Below, piece after piece: positions 55,201 through 63,148 of a DNA stretch of 64,000 nucleotides (position 1 is its first letter; each line of letters opens with the position of its first letter). The position numbers and the translations under genes are program-made. This DNA is from Candidatus Protochlamydia sp. (lineage in GTDB: Bacteria; Chlamydiota; Chlamydiia; Chlamydiales; Parachlamydiaceae), in NCBI GenBank assembly GCA_013695355.1, contig JACDAQ010000014.1, positions 94,086 through 158,085 on the forward strand. Direction: 5' to 3'. The notes under the pieces are model-generated. The model saw only the letters and a program-made list of their open reading frames with translations, ran no database searches and was not told the DNA's origin.

Positions 55201-56331
55201 ATGAACCGAAGAATTTATCTCGATGCAAACGCTAGTACATTCATCGATCAGCGGGTTTTACAAGCCCTCATTCAACACCTTCAGGAAGAAGAGGGCAATC
55301 CTAGCAGTATCCATGCGCATGGAAGGCAATCCCGCAAAAAAATCGAAAAAAGCCGTCTTATCATTTCAAGATATTTGAAAGTTAAGCCTAATGAGATTTT
55401 TTTTACTTCAGGCGGTACTGAAGGAGCTTTTATTCTCTTGCATGGCTTCATGAAGCGTTTCTCGAATGGACATTTAATCACTTCTAATGTTGAGCATCCT
55501 TGTATCTTTGAAGCAATCCAAAATTTTGAAAAATCAGGCTATCAGGCAACCTATCTTTCGCCCGGACGGCACGGTGCTGTCCAGCCTGATGCGGTCAAAG
55601 AGGCTTTGCGCCCTGATACACGCCTAATCACCCTGATGGCTGTAAATAATGAGACCGGAGTAAAAACTGACATTGAAGCGATTGCTGAAATTGCCTGGAG
55701 AGCGCAGGTACCGTTGATTGTCGATGGAGTTGCGTTATTAGGGAAAGAAAGCTTTCAAATTCCCGTGGGGGTTTCAGCCATGTTCTTTAGCGGGCATAAA
55801 ATTCATGCCCCTAAGGGCATAGGATTTTGCTTTTGCCGGCAAGGCCTTAAGCTTATTCCTTTATATTTTGGAGGAAATCAAGAGTTCCACAGGCGGGCAG
55901 GTACTGAAAATATTCCGGGTATTATCGCTCTAGCAGAGGCTGTCCAAATTCTGGAAAAAGAGCAAGCCCTTATTAGCGGCCAATTGCGCGAGAGAAGGGA
56001 CCAACTGGAAAAAATGCTGATGGAGGAACTTGAAGGCATTTTGGTGAATGGAGAAGGATCACGTACAGTGAATACGTCAAATCTATCTTTTGAGAGAGTG
56101 GATGGAGAGTCTTTGTTATTGAATATGGACCTAGAGGGGATATCAGCCAGCCACGGTTCGGCCTGTTCCTCAGGAGCTTTGGAGGCTTCAAGGGTTCTCT
56201 TGAATATGGGTATTCCTTTGAAACAGGCTAGATCGGCCATTCGTTTTTCAGTTGGAAGGAATACCACTCAGGAAGAAATTTTTGCGGCGGTAGAGATTAT
56301 TAAAAAAATCGTCCGACGCCTAAGAAGCTGA
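55201..56331 (+). CDS. Cysteine desulfurase (IscS/NifS-like)
   Basis: 376 residues of the class V aminotransferase fold. RRIYLDANASTFIDQRVLQA at the N-terminus, TSGGTEGAFILLHG, SNVEHPCIFEA, FFSGHKIHAPKGIGFCF with the PLP lysine, and the catalytic cysteine loop ASHGSACSSGALEASRVL are clear. It releases sulfur from cysteine for Fe-S clusters and thiolated tRNA. The IscU-type scaffold gene is not adjacent. Chlamydiae carry more than one such enzyme, so the specific partner is not assigned. Confidence 0.9.
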   Translation: MNRRIYLDANASTFIDQRVLQALIQHLQEEEGNPSSIHAHGRQSRKKIEKSRLIISRYLKVKPNEIFFTSGGTEGAFILLHGFMKRFSNGHLITSNVEHPCIFEAIQNFEKSGYQATYLSPGRHGAVQPDAVKEALRPDTRLITLMAVNNETGVKTDIEAIAEIAWRAQVPLIVDGVALLGKESFQIPVGVSAMFFSGHKIHAPKGIGFCFCRQGLKLIPLYFGGNQEFHRRAGTENIPGIIALAEAVQILEKEQALISGQLRERRDQLEKMLMEELEGILVNGEGSRTVNTSNLSFERVDGESLLLNMDLEGISASHGSACSSGALEASRVLLNMGIPLKQARSAIRFSVGRNTTQEEIFAAVEIIKKIVRRLRS

Positions 56332-56370
56332 TCATAGCTCTAAGAACCTGTTCAATATCTCTCAAAACCT

Positions 56371-56673
56371 TTAGCGATAAAAATAAACTTTTTCTTCACC
56401 ATCAGGCACTAATCCAAGCCCTTTCATGAGAGTTAGCTCGATCCAAGCAAGATCACTTTGGCTATTGATTTGACGCTGTAAATCTTCCTGCTTATGCAAT
56501 GCCTCATTTTTTTGGAACTTTAGTGATTGCAACTGTTCGTCCAGTTGTTGATAATGCCGGTCTCTTTCTTTAAGCCCTTGTTCGAATAAAACGGCACAAA
56601 AAATTAAGAAGGCAAAAACCCACCAGGACCTGACAAATAATTCTTTGATAATAAAGTTGATCATTTTAGACAA
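56371..56673 (-). CDS. FtsB/DivIC-like small membrane protein
   Basis: 100 residues. One transmembrane helix (WWVFAFLIFCAVLFEQGL, about residues 17-34) is followed by a coiled coil (HYQQLDEQLQSLKFQKNEAL) and a C-terminal ELTLMKGLGLVPDGEEKVYF motif, in which 'GLxPxGE' resembles the tail of septum-formation initiators. This layout is that of FtsB/DivIC, which link division proteins in the membrane. The sequence evidence is limited and the call is tentative. It starts one base after the Nudix stop, so the two are co-transcribed. Confidence 0.5.
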   Translation of the reverse strand: MSKMINFIIKELFVRSWWVFAFLIFCAVLFEQGLKERDRHYQQLDEQLQSLKFQKNEALHKQEDLQRQINSQSDLAWIELTLMKGLGLVPDGEEKVYFYR

Positions 56674-56674
56674 A

Positions 56675-57223
56675 TTATCGATTTTTGATTTTTCGGGTCC
56701 AGGTATATTTAAAAAAAATAATGGGATGCTTTAAAAAAAAGCGTGCCACTTTCCAGTAGGTAATTTGCGTGAGGGGTTTTTTGATCAAAAAGGGGCATGA
56801 AAGAGCCTCTTCGATCCAAATTTGATGCAGAAAAAATAAGCATGAAGGAAGCTGGTCGAGGGAAAAAAAGCCGATATCGCTTGATTCCTCAGAAAACTGT
56901 AAAATCCCATTTTCTACTTTGCAAATAAAGACATGGGTGAGGGCGGCCAATCGGTTGATAGGAGTGTATTCGGCGCATTGCCTTTCGATTGAAACAAATA
57001 AGCCCGTTTCTTCCATAATTTCACGCTTCACAGCCATAAGAGGGGATTCATTTTTTTCGATTCCCCCTCCGGGAAGTACCCATATAGGAACATCCTTTCT
57101 TTTAACTAGAAGGACCTTTTTATTGGTGGGATCAAAAATAATCCCAATGGAAGCTGGAGTAATGGGCATAAGTTGTACATAGTAAAAGGAATAATAATGG
57201 TGCAAGCGAGGAAAATAATCCAC
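56675..57223 (-). CDS. Nudix hydrolase, second copy
   Basis: 182 residues. Nudix box GGGIEKNESPLMAVKREIME followed by ETGLFV is complete. N-terminal half TPASIGIIFDPTNKKVLLVK, C-terminal part (YWKVARFFLKHPIIFFKYTW) unusually aromatic and perhaps membrane-associated. Substrate unknown. First gene of a pair with the FtsB-like protein, whose start codon follows one base after this gene's stop. Confidence 0.85.
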   Translation of the reverse strand: MDYFPRLHHYYSFYYVQLMPITPASIGIIFDPTNKKVLLVKRKDVPIWVLPGGGIEKNESPLMAVKREIMEETGLFVSIERQCAEYTPINRLAALTHVFICKVENGILQFSEESSDIGFFSLDQLPSCLFFLHQIWIEEALSCPFLIKKPLTQITYWKVARFFLKHPIIFFKYTWTRKIKNR

Positions 57224-57281
57224 AACTTTTTATAGGCTTGACAAATAGGAGACGAGGCTTTATCCTAATAGAATATAGCAA

Positions 57282-57363
57282 GCCCAGATGGTGAAATTGG
57301 TAGACACGCCGGATTTAGGTTCCGGTGCCGCAATGTGTGTAGGTTCGAGTCCTATTCTGGGCA
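57282..57363 (+). tRNA. tRNA-Leu (anticodon TAG)
   Basis: Acceptor stem GCCCAGA pairs with TCTGGGC, discriminator A at 57363. Anticodon arm CCGGA-TTTAGGT-TCCGG gives anticodon TAG. A short variable arm and the T arm AGGTTCGAGTCCT complete an 82-nt class II-type tRNA. CCA is not encoded. Confidence 0.95.
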
Positions 57364-57367
57364 ATTT

Positions 57368-57397
57368 AGCGTAGACTTTAAGTCTGCGCTTTTTTTT
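57368..57397 (+). terminator. Rho-independent terminator after tRNA-Leu
   Basis: AGCGTAGACTT and AAGTCTGCGCT form a stem with one G-T pair, followed by eight T. It starts five bases past the tRNA 3' end. Confidence 0.85.
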
Positions 57398-57794
57398 GCC
57401 ATTATGGCATTGACTTCAGTATGGTTTGTTGGAAAGCGTTAGCAGCCTGCCTGTTTAAGCTTAAAGAGTGTAAAATGGAAGACAAGCTGGCAAAAATAAG
57501 ACAATTTGATTTGTATGATTAATAATCGATGAAATTGTATTAGAATCTTCATCACTGGGAATTGAAGGATCGACTTATTTCATCAATGCGAGTAGATTTA
57601 AAGTTAGAAAAACATTTTCCGCCCTATAAATAAAAATAGCTAGCAAAAAATTTCATTTGATGCGAGACAAAAGCGCAGACTGCAGTCAGCATTATAATAT
57701 TATCAAAATTTCTACAAAATAATTCTATGGATTGTTCCATTTAATGACATTATCATGAGAAAGAAGGACTTCTCCCTTTGCTCTTATCAAAAAT
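57398..57794. other. 397-bp gap with no convincing gene
   Basis: Only very short reading frames occur, without ribosome sites. The sequence is AT-rich with no recognisable repeat or tRNA. The end nearest 57795 is downstream of the small secreted-protein gene and the other end is downstream of the tRNA-Leu terminator, so no promoter is needed here. Possibly a decayed gene. Confidence 0.5.
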
Positions 57795-58085
57795 TTAGTT
57801 TTGAACATCGCGTTGTCCGCCATTTTCTTTTAAAGCAACTTTAATAGAAACAAGTTCCATCTCATCTTCACTTGCCATGACAAGGATTGTTGGTTCGCCT
57901 GGGGTGCAAATAAACCTTGGCGCTGCTACTAATTCTGTAGGCCCCTCTCTCACTTTCTCAAGCCGTATATTCACACTATGCTCATTTCTCTCATTATTCA
58001 ACGGAATAAATGAAGTTTCACTTTGAAAATGGAGAGCTTCTAAGTTAGTTATGGTTGTAAGCAATAAAAATATAATTTTTTTCAT
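57795..58085 (-). CDS. Small secreted protein (96 aa), family unknown
   Basis: A signal peptide (KKIIFLLLTTITNLEALHF) precedes an 80-residue soluble segment: RLEKVREGPTELVAAPRFIC, then TPGEPTILVMASEDEMELVS. The mature part is probably beta-rich. An AAAAAAAGGGGCC ribosome site precedes the ATG. Not recognised; the charged, beta-type sequence could be a periplasmic or outer-surface component. Confidence 0.5.
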   Translation of the reverse strand: MKKIIFLLLTTITNLEALHFQSETSFIPLNNERNEHSVNIRLEKVREGPTELVAAPRFICTPGEPTILVMASEDEMELVSIKVALKENGGQRDVQN

Positions 58086-58216
58086 AAATGGCCCCTTTTT
58101 TTAAAAGTAAGTAAATATTAAAAGATTTTAAAACAAGTTATTTTTTACCCACATTCTTTTAGAGAACTTCGTACTTATATTTATTCACTAATTTTAATAG
58201 TATAGCTCAGTTTAAT

Positions 58217-58243
58217 TTGACATTTAAACTACATGTGTAGTAT
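58217..58243 (+). promoter_or_regulatory. Promoter overlapped by a BlaI-type operator (O1)
   Basis: TTGACA at 58217-58222 and TAGTAT at 58238-58243 form a plausible -35/-10 pair with a short 15-bp spacer (TATCGT at 58241 is the alternative). The palindrome ACTACATGTGTAGT at 58228-58241 fills the spacer and the -10 box, matching the known BlaI/MecI operator core TACANNTGTA. A repressor bound there would block its own promoter. Confidence 0.75.
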
Positions 58244-58271
58244 CGTTTAATAATAATTAAGGAGCTTCTAA

Positions 58272-58643
58272 ATGACCAAAAGAGCATTTGGCGAATTGGA
58301 ATCACAGATTCTTTACATTCTTAAATCAGGCGAAAGACAGACTGTAAAAGATGTTCATCGAGCTTTAGGAGGAAATGATAACTACAATTCGGTGATGACT
58401 GTAATGAGCCGCCTGGCTGAGAAAAAACAACTCGCACGGGAAAGAAATGGTCTTCAATATGAATATTGGCTTTTAAAGCCCTCTGAACCCTTTTCTTTTT
58501 TGAATAAAATTAAACAAAAATTTACCGGTATGAAAACAACCATGCTAGTCAGCCATCTGATCGAATCGGCAGATGATCTTACTGATGAAGATTTACTGGA
58601 AATGCAAAGTATTATTCAAAAGCTAAAGGATTCGAGAAAATGA
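58272..58643 (+). CDS. BlaI/MecI/CopY-family transcriptional repressor
   Basis: 123 residues. The winged helix is visible as LESQILYILKSGERQTVKDV, followed by NYNSVMTVMSRLAEKKQLAR, matching the recognition-helix and wing region of BlaI. The C-terminal half (FTGMKTTMLVSHLIESADDL) is the dimerisation domain. A ribosome site AAGGAG lies six bases before the ATG. Canonical BlaI is cleaved by the sensor protease BlaR1; none is adjacent, and no beta-lactamase is in the window. An operator overlaps its own promoter and two more lie downstream, so it is probably autoregulated and controls the gene at 58895. Confidence 0.88.
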   Translation: MTKRAFGELESQILYILKSGERQTVKDVHRALGGNDNYNSVMTVMSRLAEKKQLARERNGLQYEYWLLKPSEPFSFLNKIKQKFTGMKTTMLVSHLIESADDLTDEDLLEMQSIIQKLKDSRK

Positions 58644-58750
58644 TTGCCAATCCAATTTTTTGATACCTATTCCTTCAGTTCTGATTGCTTATTTCAAATT
58701 CGGGTAATTTATTAGAGGGCAACTTTATGTTTTTCCATTTTTAGGTTAAT

Positions 58751-58764
58751 ACTACAGGTGTAGT
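58751..58764 (+). promoter_or_regulatory. BlaI-type operator O2
   Basis: ACTACAGGTGTAGT, with the same TACANNTGTA core as O1, lies in the space between the repressor gene and the cupin-like gene. Confidence 0.75.
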
Positions 58765-58818
58765 TTGTTTGTCGAGATTGCTTCACACAGCTTTTTCACA
58801 TAACTGATTAATTATAAA

Positions 58819-58834
58819 TACTACATTTGTAGTA
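58819..58834 (+). promoter_or_regulatory. BlaI-type operator O3
   Basis: TACTACATTTGTAGTA, a perfect 16-bp palindrome apart from the central pair, starts 61 bp before the end of the leader of the 58895 gene. TATAAA at 58813-58818 just upstream may be its -10 box, which would put the operator over the transcription start. Confidence 0.8.
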
Positions 58835-58894
58835 CTAATGTTTTAATTGAATTTAAAAATAAGGATATAATAAATAAAATAAGTGGAGCTAATT

Positions 58895-59767
58895 ATGTTA
58901 GTAAATTCAAATAGTATGTTGGATACTAAAAATTACAGAGCAAAAGATTTAAAAACTGAAAATCTTATCATTTCCCCTTCTAAACTTCAGGCAGAATTAC
59001 CAAATTATACTCATGATGTAATTGAAAGCTTACTCAATATCAAGCGTGGGCCTGTTGAAGGGAGTATGGAAACTTTAGGTCTTATTAAAAGCGTTAGGAG
59101 CAACGAAGTTTATCAAATCAATGAAAGAACAATAAAAATTTCAACTAAATTGTTTGCCATTAATTTAGAGCATGAGGCTAGTAACCCTCCTATCATATCA
59201 GTTCCTGACCATCTTGAATTTAAAGCTGAATGGAATAAATTAACAATTGCGTCCGGAGAAGGAAATAATATTTTAGGTGATAATGGGGGGTTGTTCTTTG
59301 AAGAAACCGTTATTAGAGTTCCTAAAGTCAAAGCAACCAAAGAAGCATTGGCTTATTACGGGGCTTTGTTAATACCACAAAATACTGCGATTCGTTTTCC
59401 TGATGCTGAGCCCTATCCTCTATGGAAAATGTATGTAGGTGCGAACTATGTAAGAGACTATATTATGGACAAAAATGGGGGAGGTGGCTTTTACCTTGAA
59501 TTTCATCATGATCAACCCCATTTTCATCTCATTGTGGATGGGGGAGGGTACTACCTGTTGGCTAAGCAAATTAAAGAGGATATATTCCATATCACAGCAT
59601 TTGAAGTTTCAAATGGGCAGGCAATTTATACAAAAAAGGGAGCAATCCATTGTGATGCTGCTTTAACCGGCGACCTTGTGGTAGGTTATACTGCATCAAA
59701 AGATTGCTCAACTGTTTTACTTCGTTCCAAGGTTAAGAATGAGATGGTAGAAGTAGAATTTATATAA
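58895..59767 (+). CDS. Cupin-like uncharacterised protein under BlaI-type operators
   Basis: 290 residues from ATG 58895 (GGAG seven bases upstream); GTG at 58883 is the alternative. The C-terminal half has a cupin-like pattern: GGGGFYLEFHHDQPHFHLIV, where HHDQPHFH at about residues 204-211 is a good metal-site candidate, then AIYTKKGAIHCDAALTGDLV and GYTASKDCSTVLLRSK. The N-terminal 120 residues are not recognisable. No signal peptide. The pair of operators O2 and O3 upstream makes this the expected target of the BlaI-type repressor. Function unknown. Confidence 0.65.
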   Translation: MLVNSNSMLDTKNYRAKDLKTENLIISPSKLQAELPNYTHDVIESLLNIKRGPVEGSMETLGLIKSVRSNEVYQINERTIKISTKLFAINLEHEASNPPIISVPDHLEFKAEWNKLTIASGEGNNILGDNGGLFFEETVIRVPKVKATKEALAYYGALLIPQNTAIRFPDAEPYPLWKMYVGANYVRDYIMDKNGGGGFYLEFHHDQPHFHLIVDGGGYYLLAKQIKEDIFHITAFEVSNGQAIYTKKGAIHCDAALTGDLVVGYTASKDCSTVLLRSKVKNEMVEVEFI

Positions 59768-59891
59768 TAACTAGCTTTTAGTGATTAATTGACACGCTCA
59801 ATTTTGTTTCTCCTTTCATTTATTCATTTGCATGATTTGATAAGCTATGATAATAATATTCCTCCATAACTTAAATTTTTAGAGGAGTATT

Positions 59892-60275
59892 ATGCTTTTA
59901 CGATTTTCTGTGTTTTGCCTGTTAGCCGTTGGTTCTTATCTTCCTTGCTTAGAAGAGGTCCAAGAGGTATGAACGCATCGCATATTTCAATTTGAAAATG
60001 AACATGTGAGAGTTTGGAAAACAGTCATTATGCCGCACCAGCCTTTAAAAATGCATCGGCATGATTGTTCGCGTGTAATCGTGGGCTTAAAAGGAGGCTC
60101 TCTGACCAAAATTGAAGAGACAGGTGAAAAATCCCAATTGGTATTTGAGACTGGAAAGGCTTATTGGTTGAATGAAGACCTTCCAAATACACTTCATAGC
60201 GATATTAATGAATCTAATGAGCCGATTGAAGTGATGGTTGTTGAAATCAAATCTTTGGATAATTCAGTGAACTAA
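59892..60275 (+). pseudogene. Secreted cupin gene with an in-frame TGA
   Basis: ATG 59892 with AGAGGAG just upstream starts a signal peptide (LLRFSVFCLLAVGSYLPCLE) and runs 26 codons to TGA at 59970-59972. The same frame then continues without interruption through THRIFQFENEHVRVWK to a cupin domain (MPHQPLKMHRHDCSRVIVGL) and ends at 60275. The cupin's metal histidines are intact. Either a recent nonsense mutation killed it, or the stop is read through. Internal restart at GTG 60006 would give 89 residues without export signal. Confidence 0.7.
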
Positions 60276-60313
60276 CAATTTACTTGGGGCATTTTAAATA
60301 AACGCCTCAAGAT

Positions 60314-60958
60314 TTAATTTAATTTCGGTTCCATTAAACGGAAAAGCAAAGCGATTCCTATTCCTGCAATAAAGCCTCCAATATGGGCCATATATGCTAC
60401 ACCGCCCGTATCTGCTGTAGAATACAGCGATCCGACTCCGCTGACGAACTGAAGAAAAAACCAGAACCCAATAACAATTAGAGATCGCATTTCAACAATG
60501 GAATACCCTAACAACACTTTTACATTTTGTCCGGGAAAATAAAGAAGATAGGCACCCAAAACTCCGGCAATGGCTCCTGACGCACCCACATTGGGCACAT
60601 TAGATTCTGAAAAAAATGTATATTGCGCTAATGTAGCTGCAATGCCGCTTAAAAGATAGAGAAGAATATATTTGATTTTTCCTAAGCGATCCTCAATATT
60701 ATCCCCAAAGATCCATAGGTAGAGCATATTAGATGCTAAATGCATCCACCCGCCATGCATGAACATGGAAGTCAATAGGGTGGGCAGCCCGCCTCCAGGA
60801 TTAGCACTAAAACGTTTCGGAATAAAAGCCCAACGCATGATGAAATCCTCACCTCCAACTAACTCAGCTAAAAAAAATAACACATTGATCGCAATTAAAA
60901 TGTAAGTCACGATGGGGAATGTCTTGCGCAACGAATTATCATCTCCAAGCGGCATCAT
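60314..60958 (-). CDS. Rhomboid-family intramembrane serine protease
   Basis: 214 residues from ATG 60958 (MMPLGDDNSLRKTFP), with AAGGA upstream; the longer reading to 61030 adds 24 residues unlikely to be used. MFMHGGWMHLASNMLYLWIF holds the oxyanion-region histidine and asparagine, GASGAIAGVLGAYLL holds the catalytic serine, and MAHIGGFIAGIGIALLF the catalytic histidine. Six or seven membrane segments. It cleaves within or near membrane helices; substrates unknown. Confidence 0.93.
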   Translation of the reverse strand: MMPLGDDNSLRKTFPIVTYILIAINVLFFLAELVGGEDFIMRWAFIPKRFSANPGGGLPTLLTSMFMHGGWMHLASNMLYLWIFGDNIEDRLGKIKYILLYLLSGIAATLAQYTFFSESNVPNVGASGAIAGVLGAYLLYFPGQNVKVLLGYSIVEMRSLIVIGFWFFLQFVSGVGSLYSTADTGGVAYMAHIGGFIAGIGIALLFRLMEPKLN

Positions 60959-61099
60959 AGGAAATCCTTGATTAAATATTTGAAAGATGGCATCAAAAGA
61001 TTTTTTTAGCAATATATAATTTTTTACCAAAAAACTAACAGGGCTGTCATATCTATTCGCTTACTATTGAATTAAAAATTTTCTTTACTCCTGGGATAT

Positions 61100-61576
61100 A
61101 TGGAAACAAAAAAATTTACGTTAACAAGCAGTGCTTTTAAAAATCTTGACCGGATCCCGCCCGACTATGCATGCGATCAATTAGGAAACAACCTATCTCC
61201 ACCACTTAGCTGGTCCCATCCTCCTTCGGGTACAAAGAGTTTTGCAATCACATGTGTCGATCCTGATTCTCCCACAGGTCGTTTCACGCATTGGATAATT
61301 TATGATATTCCGGCAGCTGCAAATAGGCTTGAAGAAGGGATCGAGCCCTCAGAGAAACTGGCAAACGGAACACTTCAAGGCATAAATAGCTTTGAAAAAA
61401 TAGGCTTTGACGGTCCTTGCCCGCCCGCAGGTTTACCCCATCACTACATATTTACCTTATATGCACTGGACCGGATGTTAAGGATAGAAGGAGAAATTAC
61501 ACTAATCGTTTTTGAAAAAGCAATACGTCATCATGTCTTAGGCAAGGCAGAGCTGGCAGGTTTATTTCAAAGATAG
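61100..61576 (+). CDS. YbhB/YbcL-family (PEBP, Raf kinase inhibitor-like) protein
   Basis: 158 residues without signal peptide. CVDPDSPTGRFTHWIIYDIP and GFDGPCPPAGLPHHYIFTLY are the phosphatidylethanolamine-binding-protein ligand-site motifs. The bacterial family is widespread and of uncertain role; kinase inhibition is known only for eukaryotic members. It stands alone, 141 bp from the divergent rhomboid gene. Confidence 0.92.
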   Translation: METKKFTLTSSAFKNLDRIPPDYACDQLGNNLSPPLSWSHPPSGTKSFAITCVDPDSPTGRFTHWIIYDIPAAANRLEEGIEPSEKLANGTLQGINSFEKIGFDGPCPPAGLPHHYIFTLYALDRMLRIEGEITLIVFEKAIRHHVLGKAELAGLFQR

Positions 61577-61617
61577 GCCTTTTCACCGCCAGAAAAATGT
61601 TCTTTGGTGAAAAGATT

Positions 61618-62829
61618 TTAGCGGGCAAGCATATTCCATAATTCGCAGACGATCACCCCCACAGCTGCAGCAAACGATAGATGAATCAACCATTTTGCAT
61701 TAAGTTCTTCATAGTGCAATTTGAGTGGCTTAATTTGCCAAAACAGCCAGGTTGGTAAAATAATGGCAATGATAGCCAGTATCATCCCCGCAAAGCCTAA
61801 AACAGCGATGAATGCATTTGGTATCAGAATCACTATCAGGTAAGCTGGCACAATCGTTAGGATTGAAGCCAGCAGACTGAGCTGATTAGCATTGCTAACA
61901 CGGCTACTCATCATTTTTTTTAACGAATCGCATAACCCCACTCCTACTCCCAGCACGGATGTGGCAATTGCCAGCAAAGAAATCCACCAAACCAAAAGCT
62001 GAACCGATTGCCATTGGGCCACACCACTTAGCGCTTCGATCAATTCGCCTACTTCTGTATTTCCCTCTGCCATTTGAACATAGAATGAGGAATTATTATG
62101 ATAAACAACGCTCAAAATACTGCAGGACCATAAAATATACACGATTGCCGGAATAAGACTGCCCCAGAAAAAAGCTCTCTTAAGTAATCTTGCATCTTTA
62201 TGGCAGTAATTGGTTAAAGTATGAAAGATCACCTGAAAACCAAAAGAGGTAAATACAACTGGTATAACAGAAGCCCAGGCGGATGGTTCCAGGTAATGCT
62301 GTGAAAATAGCGGCAGATGGGTCCATTCGATTGACACGACTAAACCAACAATGAGGAGGACCACCACACCCAATAATGTGATGAAAAGCAAACGGTTAAA
62401 ATAGTCAATCTGTTTTATTGGCAGTAAAAGGAGCCCTACAGCCATTAATGCATACCAAGAAGCGATGCTCTCAAATGAGAAATCAATTCCCAATTTTGAG
62501 TCGATTAATTCCTGAACGATGGATGCCCCTCCATAAATAAAGACTGCCAAAAGAGAATAGGAGAGCACCTTAAGGCTGACTGTGCCGATAAGTTCGGCTG
62601 TTTTTCCTGAAAATCGTTTTCCTAGCTCGCCTAAGGAAAGGCCATGCTTTGCCTGGAGATTGAGCTCAAGGTTGATCAGCGAGGTATAGTACATGATGGA
62701 CCAGATGGCCAGCATCAGCAGCATGCTCGGTACAATACCAAGTTTTGCCAATACCATGGGGAGGGCAATCATACCGCTGCCTATGCATGTTCCTGCTACA
62801 AGGAAAATGGCGCCAATTTTTTTATACAT
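61618..62829 (-). CDS. tyrP: Aromatic amino acid transporter, TyrP/Mtr (ArAAP) family
   Basis: 403 residues with about eleven hydrophobic segments. The N-terminal motif KKIGAIFLVAGTCIGSGMIA and the block FTSFGFQVIFHTLTNYCHKD are typical of ArAAP carriers. Chlamydiae use TyrP-type permeases to import tyrosine or tryptophan by proton symport. The upstream leader contains a strong intrinsic terminator oriented with the gene, between the likely promoter and the start codon, so transcription attenuation is plausible. I give tyrP because the chlamydial homologues bear it; Mtr-type specificity is not excluded. Confidence 0.85.
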   Translation of the reverse strand: MYKKIGAIFLVAGTCIGSGMIALPMVLAKLGIVPSMLLMLAIWSIMYYTSLINLELNLQAKHGLSLGELGKRFSGKTAELIGTVSLKVLSYSLLAVFIYGGASIVQELIDSKLGIDFSFESIASWYALMAVGLLLLPIKQIDYFNRLLFITLLGVVVLLIVGLVVSIEWTHLPLFSQHYLEPSAWASVIPVVFTSFGFQVIFHTLTNYCHKDARLLKRAFFWGSLIPAIVYILWSCSILSVVYHNNSSFYVQMAEGNTEVGELIEALSGVAQWQSVQLLVWWISLLAIATSVLGVGVGLCDSLKKMMSSRVSNANQLSLLASILTIVPAYLIVILIPNAFIAVLGFAGMILAIIAIILPTWLFWQIKPLKLHYEELNAKWLIHLSFAAAVGVIVCELWNMLAR

Positions 62830-62861
62830 AATTTCCCTTTATAAGGTCATTTTTTTTAGGC

Positions 62862-62888
62862 AAAAAAAAACCCCGCTTTTTAGCGGGG
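62862..62888 (-). terminator. Strong intrinsic terminator in the tyrP leader
   Basis: On the minus strand CCCCGC, a short A-rich loop and GCGGGG are followed by nine T. It ends 33 bp before the tyrP ATG. Because no gene on that strand lies immediately upstream, it most simply ends a leader or small RNA. Confidence 0.8.
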
Positions 62889-62990
62889 TATCTGCACAAC
62901 TTGTCGCTTAACAAGCGTCAGGTAGCCCGCCGCGTGGGTATTTGAAAAAAGAAAAAATAGAAGAGGGCCTGGCTGACTATGAAGCGCATT
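62889..62990 (-). ncRNA. Structured leader or small RNA upstream of tyrP
   Basis: On the minus strand GTCAGCCAGGCCC (62965-62977) can pair with GGGCTACCTGAC (62917-62928), and CGCTT next to it with AAGCG, giving a long hairpin that precedes the terminator at 62862-62888. TATGATAAT and TATAAAT-type -10 boxes lie further upstream near 63000-63030. It could be an attenuator of tyrP or an independent small RNA. It does not look like tmRNA, RNase P or SRP RNA; 6S RNA was considered but the match is poor. Confidence 0.4.
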
Positions 62991-63148
62991 AAAAATCACC
63001 TGATTTATAGCTTAAAGATTATCATAGGTTCATTTAATTTTCTACTTTTTCATTTGCAGCAAAACCTTGCAATCAAAATGCCCCCCCCTTTATATATTTA
63101 TCAAAATTAAAGGGTTTTAAAAAAATCCATCTACACTAAAGGTTTGTT

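Noticed and set aside
58272..58643. A beta-lactam resistance locus
   Set aside because: Repressor and operators are of BlaI type, but no beta-lactamase, PBP2a-like or BlaR1 gene is present.
62862..62990. 6S RNA, tmRNA or RNase P RNA as the identity of the tyrP leader RNA
   Set aside because: Diagnostic elements (tRNA-like ends, CR motifs, large central bubble) are not visible.
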